A stretch of DNA of 64,000 nt from Ranitomeya variabilis. Lineage: Eukaryota > Chordata > Amphibia > Anura > Dendrobatidae. Location: contig NC_135232.1 of the NCBI RefSeq assembly GCF_051348905.1, forward strand, positions 832,690,888-832,754,887, read 5' to 3'. The notes beneath the pieces were generated by a model that saw only the letters and a list, made by a program, of their open reading frames with translations, was not told the origin of the DNA and made no database searches. Shown here one piece after another: positions 44,312 through 54,594 of the stretch. Positions within the stretch are counted from its first letter, which is position 1. Each line of letters begins with the position of its first letter. The position numbers were made by a program, and so were the translations under genes.

Positions 44312-44448
44312 TTTCGGAATTTTGAATCTGGGAACTTCCGATTCCGGTATCCGATACGCGGCAAGTATCGGAATCCCGGTATCGGAATTCCGATACCGCA
44401 AGTATCGGCCGATACCCGATACTTGCGGTATCGGAATGCTCAACACTA
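44312..44448 (-). other. hAT right terminus with TATCGG repeats (copy A)
   Basis: About eight TATCGG/CCGATA motifs in alternating orientation, ending GCTCAACACTA. Only 11 bp match the left terminus as an inverted repeat. Confidence 0.8.
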
Positions 44449-44727
44449 GTGACAGGCATTCCTGTAGTTGTTATCTATAAAAGTTTGAAGATTACACCTT
44501 CCGTTCTGCCTGTCACAAAACAGTTACATTTGTCCGCGTTCAGTTTGGCCTGCAGCATCAGGCTTTATCCAGGGGCACCACGAGGAGGAACGGACTCACC
44601 CCCATACACTGCTTAGTCTTCTTCTGCTTATAATTTAGATAATATTTTTTGCTCTGATATTTAGTGTTATGCTTAATGTTCTTCTGCTCTTTGTTCTGCA
44701 GCCTCTTGTTCTTCTGCTTCTCGGTCT

Positions 44728-44935
44728 TCCAGGTCGTCGTCGTCTCCAGGGTCGTCGTCTCCAGGGTCGTCGTCTCCCGGGTCGTCGTCATCGGGGTGGT
44801 CTTCAGGGTCGTCGTCTCCGGGGTCGTCGTCATCACGGTGGTCTTCAGGGTCATCGTCTCCAGGGTCGTCGTCATCACGGTGGTTGTCGTCTCTGGTGTC
44901 GTCGTCATCTTAGGGGTGTTCTTCCGGGTCATCGT
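44728..44935. repeat. GTCGTC-rich simple tract (copy B)
   Basis: Counterpart of 26,656-26,850, one short unit longer. Confidence 0.8.
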
Positions 44936-44989
44936 GTTTAGTCTCTTGAACTTGGAAATGTAGCAGAAGGTACAAGAAGGCTGAGAAAA

Positions 44990-45512
44990 TGCCGAGAACC
45001 AGCTGATGGAACTGGAACTCGGATGGCTACCCGAAGGTCCAAGAGCCAATGGAACTACCGAGGACCAGCTGACGTTACTGGAACCCGGTTACTAAGCAGG
45101 AGGTACCCGTGCCTGAAAGCACTACCAAGGACCACCTGACGTTGGTGGAACTCGGATACCCAGAGGGAGGCACCTAAGCCAAAGGCTCTGCCCGGAACCA
45201 GCTGACGGTACTGGAACCAGGATGGGGAGCAGAAGGTACAAGAGCAAAAGACAGTGCCGAGAACCAGCTGACGGTGCTGGAACCCGGATGGGTAGCCGAA
45301 GGTCCAAGAGCCAATGGAACTACCGAGGACCAGCTGACGTTACTGGAACCCGGTTACTAAGCAGGAGGTACCCGTGCCTGAAAGCACTACCAAGGACCAC
45401 CTGACGTTGGTGGAACTCGGATACCCAGAGGGAGGCACCTAAGCCAAAGGCTCTGCCCAGAACCAGCTGACGGTACTGGAACCAGGATGGGGAGCAGAAG
45501 GTACAAGAGCAA
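44990..45512. repeat. 265-bp tandem repeat (copy B)
   Basis: Counterpart of 26,896-27,420. Confidence 0.8.
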
Positions 45513-45917
45513 GTGTCTGCGTGGCTTTTGCAGGACACGATGCCGGCTGCACAGCAGGGGAACAGCTGGCGGTGCTGAACCCCACTGACACATTGGCTGG
45601 TGTTTTTCTCTGTGCAGCTAGCAGTACCGGGCCCCAACTGGCGGTGTTGGAGCCCGGGGTCAGCAGGAGGAGGAGAGGGAGCAGAGTGTAGGCCGAAGCC
45701 TGCACTGGCGGCAGCTTTGGGACTGTTGTGCCTGCGTGGCTGTTGCAGGACACGTTGCCGGCTGCACAGCAGGGGAACAGCTGGCGGTGCTGAACCCCAC
45801 TGACACATTGGCGAGGTGTTTTTCTCTGTGCAGCTAGCAGTACCGGGCCCCAACTGGCGGTGTTGGAGCCCGGGCTCTGCAGGGGGAGCAGAGTGTAGGC
45901 CGAAGCCTAATCGAACC
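45513..45917. repeat. 215-bp repeat block 1 (copy B)
   Basis: Counterpart of 27,421-27,825. Confidence 0.8.
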
Positions 45918-46837
45918 AATTTCAAAGGTAACCTTTAACCCCCCCTCAGGGGTTACAAAGTAGAAGAGCCACAGCTTATGCAGCAGTAGTGGTGCACAAG
46001 TCAAAGGTTGCTCTTTTAATTTGGCTCCTTGCACACGCTGAATGGAACACGTATAACATTTAGCCCTTTATACAGTCAAACTGTGTTGGAGGCGCGAGTT
46101 CCCTTTGTAATGAGACGCAGCACAGATGTCAAGAATCCCACCTTGGTGCTGGGTGCAGCCTCCTGAGCGTTGTTATTTGCTGTACAGGAGTCTGCGCTGT
46201 CGTGTTATCCCCTGGCCTAGCGCTGTTAGCGCTGCCCATCTTCTGACCTCATTTAATGTTGGCTGGTGCGGTTCGCGATGCCCATGAATCACAGCCCCGC
46301 AGTGTATTGACATAGTTAAAACACTGCGGGGCTGGGATTCATGGCCTGGCGCAGTACATATGTTCGCCTCTCGCTTGGGTTCTTACACCTGCTTCAGACT
46401 ATGTGGCGTCAGCTGATCCCTTATCGCATGCCACGGCCATGAAGCCGCACAGTCTGAAGAAGGCGGAAGGAGATGAGGGACAGGCGAACTGATGCACTGC
46501 TCATGCCCATCAAACACACCCTCGCAGTCCCAAGAAATAAGACACCGAGGGGCGTTGTGTGGGTCAGGGCGGCCGCAGAGGCGCAGGCAGCCAAACAATG
46601 ATGCCAGAAGACGGGCAGCGCTACCAAGGGGGTTGCAGCGTGTCATTACAAAGGAAAGTCACACCACCGGGACGGTTAAATGGTCACACAGAGGACACAT
46701 TTTAGACGTGTTTTCCGTTCCACATGTGCGAGGAGAATACGTTTATGAGCCACCTTGCACACATGCAGCATTACCGCTGTACAAGGCGGCCTTAAAAACG
46801 TACAAACGCCTGGGGGAGGGGGGACAGGTTCCCTTCA
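45918..46837. repeat. Palindrome P1, first copy (copy B)
   Basis: Counterpart of P1 in copy A. Confidence 0.75.
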
Positions 46838-47255
46838 ATTTCAGTTCTGGTGTCTGCGTGGCTTTTGCAGGACACGATGCCGGCTGCACAGCAGGGGAAC
46901 AGCTGGCGGTGCTGAACCCCACTGACACATTGGCGAGGTGTTTTTCTCTGTGCAGCTAGCAGTACCGGGCCCCAACTGGCGGTGTTGGAGCCCGGGGTCA
47001 GCAGGAGGAGGAGAGGGAGCAGAGTGTAGGCCGAAGCCTGCACTGGCGGCAGCTTTGGGTCTGTTGTGCCTGCGTGGCTGTTGCAGGACACGTTGCCGGC
47101 TGCACAGCAGGGGAACAGCTGGCGGTGCTGAACCCCACTGACACATTGGCGAGGTGTTTTTCTCTGTGCAGCTAGCAGTACCGGGCCCCAACTGGCGGTG
47201 TTGGAGCCCGGGCTCTGCAGGGGGAGCAGAGTGTAGGCCGAAGCCTAATCGAAAC
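46838..47255. repeat. 215-bp repeat block, extra copy (copy B)
   Basis: Part of a 1,338-bp tandem duplication (repeat block plus P1) absent from copy A. Confidence 0.8.
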
Positions 47256-48175
47256 AATTTCAAAGGTAACCTTTAACCCCCCCTCAGGGGTTACAAAGTA
47301 GAAGAGCCACAGCTTATGCAGCAGTAGTGGTGCACAAGTCAAAGGTTGCTCTTTTAATTTGGCTCCTTGCACACGCTGAATGGAACACGTATAACATTTA
47401 GCCCTTTATACAGTCAAACTGTGTTGGAGGCGCGAGTTCCCTTTGTAATGAGACGCAGCACAGATGTCAAGAATCCCACCTTGGTGCTGGGTGCAGCCTC
47501 CTGAGCGTTGTTATTTGCTGTACAGGAGTCTGCGCTGTCGTGTTATCCCCTGGCCTAGCGCTGTTAGCGCTGCCCATCTTCTGACCTCATTTAATGTTGG
47601 CTGGTGCGGTTCGCGATGCCCATGAATCACAGCCCCGCAGTGTATTGACATAGTTAAAACACTGCGGGGCTGGGATTCATGGCCTGGCGCAGTACATATG
47701 TTCGCCTCTCGCTTGGGTTCTTACACCTGCTTCAGACTATGTGGCGTCAGCTGATCCCTTATCGCATGCCACGGCCATGAAGCCGCACAGTCTGAAGAAG
47801 GCGGAAGGAGATGAGGGACAGGCGAACTGATGCACTGCTCATGCCCATCAAACACACCCTCGCAGTCCCAAGAAATAAGACACCGAGGGGCGTTGTGTGG
47901 GTCAGGGCGGCCGCAGAGGCGCAGGCAGCCAAACAATGATGCCAGAAGACGGGCAGCGCTACCAAGGGGGTTGCAGCGTGTCATTACAAAGGAAAGTCAC
48001 ACCACTGGGACGGTTAAATGGTCACACAGAGGACACATTTTAGACGTGTTTTCCGTTCCACATGTGCGAGGAGAATACGTTTATGAGCCACCTTGCACAC
48101 ATGCAGCATTACCGCTGTACAAGGTGGCCTTAAAAACGTACAAACGCCTGGGGGAGGGGGGACAGGTTCCCTTCA
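47256..48175. repeat. Palindrome P1, second copy (copy B)
   Basis: Near-identical to 45,918-46,837, offset 1,338 bp. Confidence 0.8.
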
Positions 48176-48608
48176 ATTTCAGTTCTGGTGTCTGCGTGGC
48201 TTTTGCAGGACACGATGCCGGCTGCACAGCAGGGGAACAGCTGGCGGTGCTGAACCCCACTGACACATTGGCGAGGTGTTTTACTCTGTGCAGCTAGCAG
48301 TACCGGGCCCCAACTGGCGGTGTTGGAGCCCGGGGTCAGCAGGAGGAGGAGAGGGAGCAGAGTGTAGGCCGAAGCCTGCACTGGCGGCAGCTTTGGGTCT
48401 GTTGTGCCTGCGTGGCTGTTGCAGGACACGTTGCCGGCTGCACAGCAGGGGAACAGCTGGCGGTGCTGAACCCCACTGACACATTGGCGAGGTGTTTTTC
48501 TCTGTGCAGCTAGCACATCTGGGCCCCAACTGGCGGTGTTAGAGCCCAGGGTCAGCAGGAGGAGCAGGGGGAGCGGAGTGTAGGCCGAAGCCTGCACTGG
48601 AGCAAGTT
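48176..48608. repeat. 215-bp repeat block before P2 (copy B)
   Basis: Counterpart of 28,746-29,177. Confidence 0.8.
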
Positions 48609-49121
48609 GAAAGGAAACCTTTAACCCCCCCCCCAGGCGTTTGTAGCTGGAAGAGCCATCGTGTACAGCACTAATGCTGGAAAAGGTAAACTTAGCTCTT
48701 TTAATTATGGTCCTTGCAGATGCTGAACCTAACACTTATGAAATGTGTCCCCTCACAGCGTTCAACCGTCCGGTAGGTGGAACTTTCCTTTGTCATGTGA
48801 CGCAGCACAGCCGTCATTTTTACCCCCTTGTCGCCGTGCGCCGCCTCCTCAGCGTTGTTTGAATCTGTCCCGGAGCCTGCGCTGTTAGGTTACCCCTTGG
48901 CCATGCACACATTTTGCGCTGCCCGTCTTCTGACATCATTTGCTGTCAGGCTGGCTGCGCCTGTGCGGGTGCGCTGTCCGAGATTCAGCCTCGCGGTGTC
49001 GTCTAATGTAATCCCACCGCGGGCCTGGGATCCGTGTCCATGCGCAGTGCATATCCTCGCCTCTCACACCCCTCCCAACGGCTTCTTAAGACTGTGCGGT
49101 GTCACGGCCGTGGCATGCTAT
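48609..49121. repeat. Palindrome P2, left arm (copy B)
   Basis: Left arm, separated from its partner at 53,927 by the LTR element inserted in the loop. Confidence 0.88.
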
Positions 49122-50279
49122 TGCAGCGCCCCAGAGTCCTGGTCGTTGCAGTGCTGTGGCTTCGCCGCTAAGGGGAGCCATGGTACGTTCGATGGCACTG
49201 AAGGAGTTCCTCCAATCAGGTATCACAGACACCAATATGTTTCACAGCAGGGCCTCCGGGGGGAGCTAAGGGTGCTATTCATTAGGCCACTCCCCACCAT
49301 AGTGGGTAAACTGGGGGTCAGGCAGGAAGTTAGAGAGAACGCTGACGGGATTGAACGGAGCAACACCCTGTGGCAGGGGGTGTTGTGAAGGGAGAGACTG
49401 TAGGGTCTCTGCCAGGGGTGGGATCCTGGCAGAGGCTTGGCATTGAAAGAACGTAACGGGTCCGCGCAGGCTCCTGGAAGCGGCGGGACTCAAGGAAAGG
49501 ACTAGAAGCGAGACAGATTGTGCTGAGTGAGAAACGAGATCAAGCAGAAGGAGAATACCAGCAGGGGTTGTGCTGAAAGAGGCAGCACCTTGCTGAGGCG
49601 CAATACCGGTGGCCGGAACGCCGAGGGAGTGGATTAGAATACAGCTTCAAGCCATACTCCAAACAGCGGCAGGGCAGTCGGTCTCAGGCTGGCTGTCTAC
49701 CACATATCACCTATGAAGTCTTGGGGGGCAATTGCGGGAGAGGGGCGTCTCTAGGGTCCCGGAAGAACTCCAGGCCTACCTGACAAACGGGTGCCATTCC
49801 AACCTGAATACAGGGAAGGGGTGGATTACAGAGGAACATCAAATCGAGTTGTGAGGGAACTTAAGAAACAGACACAACCGTTGTGGGGTCACTTTCCGTG
49901 AGCACAGCAGGGAAGGACTACAACACATAGCGCTAAGAAGGAAGGCACAGATTTCCACCTGAGAGGAGAACTCTGGAAGTGCCATTGGACCGGCCGGACT
50001 TGTGCAGCCTGGTGAACCGTATTCTGGACTGAGGACTCAGAGATCTCCAGTAAAGAGGTAAAGAGACTGCAACCTGGTGTCCTCATTATTTACCGCGACT
50101 TACACCCCACAACCGCACCGCTACATCGCTACCATTACTACCACCTATTACACCGGACGTCCCCCACTGACGGACAGGGCCACGGACCGGGTCTAGCCAC
50201 CGTGACAACCCCGAGACTGAGACCCAGAGGCCCGGCTCCGGGTACCCCCTCGGCCCTGCGGCGGTGTGGGGGCGCTCCA
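49122..50279 (+). repeat. LTR (5') of non-autonomous element
   Basis: 1,158 bp. Followed at once by acttggcgtcacgaacagg, where a primer-binding site is expected; I could not name the tRNA. Confidence 0.92.
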
Positions 50280-50493
50280 ACTTGGCGTCACGAACAGGAT
50301 CTACTTAAGCCTGAAGAATCGGGTCATGTGTGCCTAGAGACTGTGATTTGTTGTGCTTGGACTGTACTTTATTACAAAGACTGTGCTGCGCCAGTTGCCG
50401 CCAAAATCCGCCGCCATTTCAGCGCTGAGGAGAGCGCAGGAAGAGAAGCGGGGCGTGGAGTGGGCGTAGACGAGCTGGAGAGCGCGAAGATTA

Positions 50494-51519
50494 ATGGCCG
50501 CCCAGTCTAAGTATTTCTGTGTCCTGAGGACGTGCCCGTCAACAGCTGAGGTACGCCTCCTGATCTTGGTCGGAGGGTGGAGACCATGGGGACGGGGCCG
50601 CCCACGGAAGAGACCGCGGGAAGAAAACGCGGGAGAAGCGACAAAGATGGCCGCACGAGAATCCCCGCGGAGGAGAGATGGACAGCCTAATATAGCCCGG
50701 GATACGCCGACACTGCGGAGACTGACGCTAGCGGGACCTACGATGGGCCGATCTCCCCGGCTGCCGTCGGAAGAGGGTATGGCTGCGGCCGAGTCCCGAC
50801 AGATTATCGCTCACCTGGAAGCCGATGCCCGCGTGGTGGCTGGGACGGGCCAGGCCGCGGAGATCTGTTTGGCTCCCGTGTCCTCTACCTCTCCTGACTC
50901 GATCGTGGTTGGAAAGGCGCTGCCGACGCCGGGCTTGAAGATAGTGCCCGAGGATGGATATCAGCGGCGCTCGACGACTACGCGGTGGAGCTGGCCCCAG
51001 CCTGCGGAGCTGATCGACTTGACGAGCACCCCAGAGATCCCGACACCACATTGGGGTGTAGTGGTGGCTTTTAATCCCCAGTGTGGGGGGGGGGTGATCC
51101 AAGAGATTGGAGAGCCGGTGCAGGCCCACGTGGATCGGGAGGAGGTGGAACCTGGTCCCGAGAGACTCGACTGCGACCTGAAGCCGGGTGATGCGGTGAT
51201 GTATAGCCGATGGAGGAGGGCTACGGGGGAAGCTGGCTGGATGGCACGGGGCGTGCAGCGGTGCGCTGCCTTCCAGGCTGCTGCTGGCGTACCGGAAGAG
51301 AGTGACCTGAAGGGGAAGACAGCAGAGCCCGGTCCCGCGGAACCACAAGAAGCTCGACCTCACCGTGCTCCGGGGGGACGCATACGCTTACCGACCAAGA
51401 GGATCTCCCAGCGGGGGATTCTGGCACTACTGGGACCGGAACGGCGCCCTGGCTCCCCAGAGCGGTCTGTGGGCTTGGTGAGGCCAGAAAGGAGACCCCC
51501 TGCCACCTCCCAACGGTAA
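50494..51519 (+). CDS. ORF of non-autonomous LTR element; possible cold-shock-like domain
   Basis: 341 codons, Arg/Pro/Gly-rich and probably basic; no Gag, zinc knuckle or enzyme motif recognised. Residues about 187-257 (WGVVVAFNP..., then VQAHVDREE, then LKPGDAVMY) resemble in order and spacing the five strands of a cold-shock/OB fold, which binds single-stranded nucleic acid in Csp, YBX and Lin28 proteins. The match is weak and made by eye. GC-rich coding-like composition contrasts with the AT-rich 3' half. It could instead be a degenerate or novel gag. Confidence 0.55.
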   Translation: MAAQSKYFCVLRTCPSTAEVRLLILVGGWRPWGRGRPRKRPREENAGEATKMAARESPRRRDGQPNIARDTPTLRRLTLAGPTMGRSPRLPSEEGMAAAESRQIIAHLEADARVVAGTGQAAEICLAPVSSTSPDSIVVGKALPTPGLKIVPEDGYQRRSTTTRWSWPQPAELIDLTSTPEIPTPHWGVVVAFNPQCGGGVIQEIGEPVQAHVDREEVEPGPERLDCDLKPGDAVMYSRWRRATGEAGWMARGVQRCAAFQAAAGVPEESDLKGKTAEPGPAEPQEARPHRAPGGRIRLPTKRISQRGILALLGPERRPGSPERSVGLVRPERRPPATSQR

Positions 51520-52764
51520 AGTACTATTGCTGACTGAAAAATGTAAATAGTTGCTACTTTATTGTTTTAACTGTTCCAGTTACTGCTAAACCCGTCCAGG
51601 GTAAACTTTAAAAGGTGATCCCTTTGTTGACCCGGGGTCACTATTGTTTTCCTTTTCTTGAAGTTGTTGCACAAAGTTATACAAACTGCAGAAATCATGG
51701 ACTGTGCATGATTCGAACTTCCTTTGTAAATAGTTTGCACCTTCTTAAAGGTGCTCCCTACTGGTTTTAGCCAAAGACACTTTGCGAAGATATGTGCCCT
51801 ATTGGTTTGAGCCAAAGACACTTTGTGAAGATACCTTTCCTACCGGTTCTAGTTAAAGACACTTTGCGAAGATACCATACCGGAACCTTTGCATGGACTG
51901 GTAGGCCGAGAGCACAAGCTACCTCAGAGAGACTTGGTTCCCTCTTAAAGGGGATGTGAAGAATTGAACTTGAGAGAGATACTGTTGCAGAACAGTAATG
52001 CCATAATGATGCCTTGAAAAAAAATGTAACTGTTTTACATGAAAAGTTAAATGTGTTCAATTTGTTTGAAATGTGAAACCTGAATAATGTTTTGAAAGAT
52101 GCAGAGAGCCCGTAGGGGTAGAGATAGAGGTCTGCATAGTTGAAAGTAAAAGAAGTAATGATGAAGGTGAGGATAGAAGGTAAACCCTGCGTCCCCATAG
52201 AAAGTTACTTTGTTGCTAAGGACAGAAAGCGAACCCGTAGGGGTTAGAGAGTGAGTCCTTAAAGGAGCCGAGTAGAGCTGGCTCAGAGTTCTTTAAATGA
52301 AAGGAATGTTATGTCTATACTATGTATAGTAGCGAAAGGCAGTAGGCCCTGGCTGAACGGGGCGGTCCTGTAAAAGAAAGGAGAGGCAGTAGGTCTGGTG
52401 CCATAGGGACAGGCGGTCCTGCAGGTTCAAAGTAGGAGAATGTAAAGTTACCTTACCCTGTAATGTGATTATAGGAAGGCCTTTGGTAAACTAAGAGTGT
52501 ATGTTTCTTAAAGGCAATGTTAATTTATCGTTCCAGAATTTGCACTAAGTAGAATACCCGGTTGGGTAACAGGAGTTATGTATAGCCTGTAGTTTATAAA
52601 GTTGACTATGTTTGTAACGTTAAAAGTGTCCTCACCTCCCATAAAGGGAAGCCTGTTCAAGTATGCTTATTGTTTTGCACTCAACAAAATTGTATGTCTT
52701 TTTGCTAATCTGTATTGTTGTTTTTCTTCCCAGTCCCGGAGTACTGTGTTTAACCAGGGGGGAG
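51520..52764 (+). other. Non-coding 3' interior of the LTR element
   Basis: AT-richer, no gene. Contains a 41-bp repeat in three copies (51,758-51,876; core ccaaagacactttgcgaaga) and paired motifs such as gcccgtaggggtagag and aggcggtcctg. Confidence 0.75.
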
Positions 52765-53922
52765 TGCAGCGCCCCAGAGTCCTGGTCGTTGCAGTGCTGT
52801 GGCTTCGCCGCTAAGGGGAGCCATGGTACGTTCGATGGCACTGAAGGAGTTCCTCCAATCAGGTATCACAGACACCAATATGTTTCACAGCAGGGCCTCC
52901 GGGGGGAGCTAAGGGTGCTATTCATTAGGCCACTCCCCACCATAGTGGGTAAACTGGGGGTCAGGCAGGAAGTTAGAGAGAACGCTGACGGGATTGAACG
53001 GAGCAACACCCTGTGGCAGGGGGTGTTGTGAAGGGAGAGACTGTAGGGTCTCTGCCAGGGGTGGGATCCTGGCAGAGGCTTGGCATTGAAAGAACGTAAC
53101 GGGTCCGCGCAGGCTCCTGGAAGCGGCGGGACTCAAGGAAAGGACTAGAAGCGAGACAGATTGTGCTGAGTGAGAAACGAGATCAAGCAGAAGGAGAATA
53201 CCAGCAGGGGTTGTGCTGAAAGAGGCAGCACCTTGCTGAGGCGCAATACCGGTGGCCGGAACGCCGAGGGAGTGGATTAGAATACAGCTTCAAGCCATAC
53301 TCCAAACAGCGGCAGGGCAGTCGGTCTCAGGCTGGCTGTCTACCACATATCACCTATGAAGTCTTGGGGGGCAATTGCGGGAGAGGGGCGTCTCTAGGGT
53401 CCCGGAAGAACTCCAGGCCTACCTGACAAACGGGTGCCATTCCAACCTGAATACAGGGAAGGGGTGGATTACAGAGGAACATCAAATCGAGTTGTGAGGG
53501 AACTTAAGAAACAGACACAACCGTTGTGGGGTCACTTTCCGTGAGCACAGCAGGGAAGGACTACAACACATAGCGCTAAGAAGGAAGGCACAGATTTCCA
53601 CCTGAGAGGAGAACTCTGGAAGTGCCATTGGACCGGCCGGACTTGTGCAGCCTGGTGAACCGTATTCTGGACTGAGGACTCAGAGATCTCCAGTAAAGAG
53701 GTAAAGAGACTGCAACCTGGTGTCCTCATTATTTACCGCGACTTACACCCCACAACCGCACCGCTACATCGCTACCATTACTACCACCTATTACACCGGA
53801 CGTCCCCCACTGACGAACAGGGCCACGGACCGGGTCTAGCCACCGTGACAACCCCGAGACTGAGACCCAGAGGCCCGGCTCCGGGTACCCCCTCGGCCCT
53901 GCGGCGGTGTGGGGGCGCTCCA
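52765..53922 (+). repeat. LTR (3') of non-autonomous element
   Basis: 1,158 bp, same length as the 5' LTR, one visible base difference. Ends directly before ctat. Confidence 0.92.
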
Positions 53923-53926
53923 CTAT

Positions 53927-54430
53927 TAGGGATCAGCTGACACCGAACAGTCTTTAGAAGCCGTAGGGAGGGGAGTGAGAGGCGAGGATATGCACTGTGC
54001 ATGGACACGGATCCCAGGCCCGCGGTGGGATTACATTAGACGACACCGCGAGGCTGAATCTCGGACAGCGCACCCGCACAGGCGCAGCCAGCCTGACAGC
54101 AAATGATGTCAGAAGACGGGCAGCGCAAAATGTGTGCATGGCCAAGGGGTAACCTAACAGCGCAGGCTCCGGGACAGATTCAAACAACGCTGAGGAGGCG
54201 ACGCACGGCGACAAGGGGGTAAAAATGACGGCTGTGCTGCGTCACATGACAAAGGAAAGTTCCACCTACCGGACGGTTGAACGCTGTGAGGGGACACATT
54301 TCATAAGTGTTAGGTTCAGCATCTGCAAGGAGCACCACGAAAAGAGGCACTTTTTCCCTTTGCATCATTACTGCTGCACAAGGTGGCTCCTTCAGTAACA
54401 AACGCCTGGGGGGGGGGGGACAGGTTCCCT
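53927..54430. repeat. Palindrome P2, right arm (copy B)
   Basis: Resumes with tagggatcagctgacaccg after the LTR element and its target duplication. Confidence 0.88.
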
Positions 54431-54594
54431 TAAATTTAACTTGTTGTGCCTGCGTGGCGGTCGCAGTACACGTTGCCGTATACACAGCAGGGGAACAGCT
54501 GGCGGTGCTGAACCCCACTAACACATTGGCGAGGTGTTTGGCTCTGTGCGTACAGCACTTCTGGACGGCAACTGGCGGTGTTGGAGCCCAGGGA

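Larger units (their letters stand above)
24825..44448 (-). mobile_element. Giant hAT transposon, copy A, with both ends
   Basis: Both ends carry the 11-bp inverted repeat TAGTGTTGAGC, flanked inside by clustered TATCGG motifs. The transposase gene runs leftward from the right end. Removing the two later insertions (Gypsy and foldback) leaves roughly 13 kb, far larger than the usual 2.5-5 kb of hAT elements. From left: left end (24,825-25,394), GTC-rich tract, tandem repeats, palindrome P1, repeats, palindrome P2, 156-bp array, palindrome P3, transposase, 261-bp repeats, right end. The left flank, ctcgcaag, fits the nTnnnnAn target-site pattern of the Ac branch of hAT. The right end is followed by gtgacagg, not by the left-flank octamer, so this is not a simple insertion. 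Confidence 0.85.
49122..53922 (+). mobile_element. Non-autonomous LTR retrotransposon with one ORF and no pol
   Basis: Two 1,158-bp LTRs (TGCAGCGCC...GCGCTCCA) that seem to differ at about one base, a 4-bp ctat target duplication, and a polypurine tract (ccaggggggag) right before the 3' LTR. The 2.5-kb interior has a single 341-codon ORF and no reverse transcriptase, integrase or other pol part, so it must borrow enzymes from another element. Its structural parts look complete. Near-identical LTRs imply recent insertion, after copies A and B separated. Confidence 0.92.
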
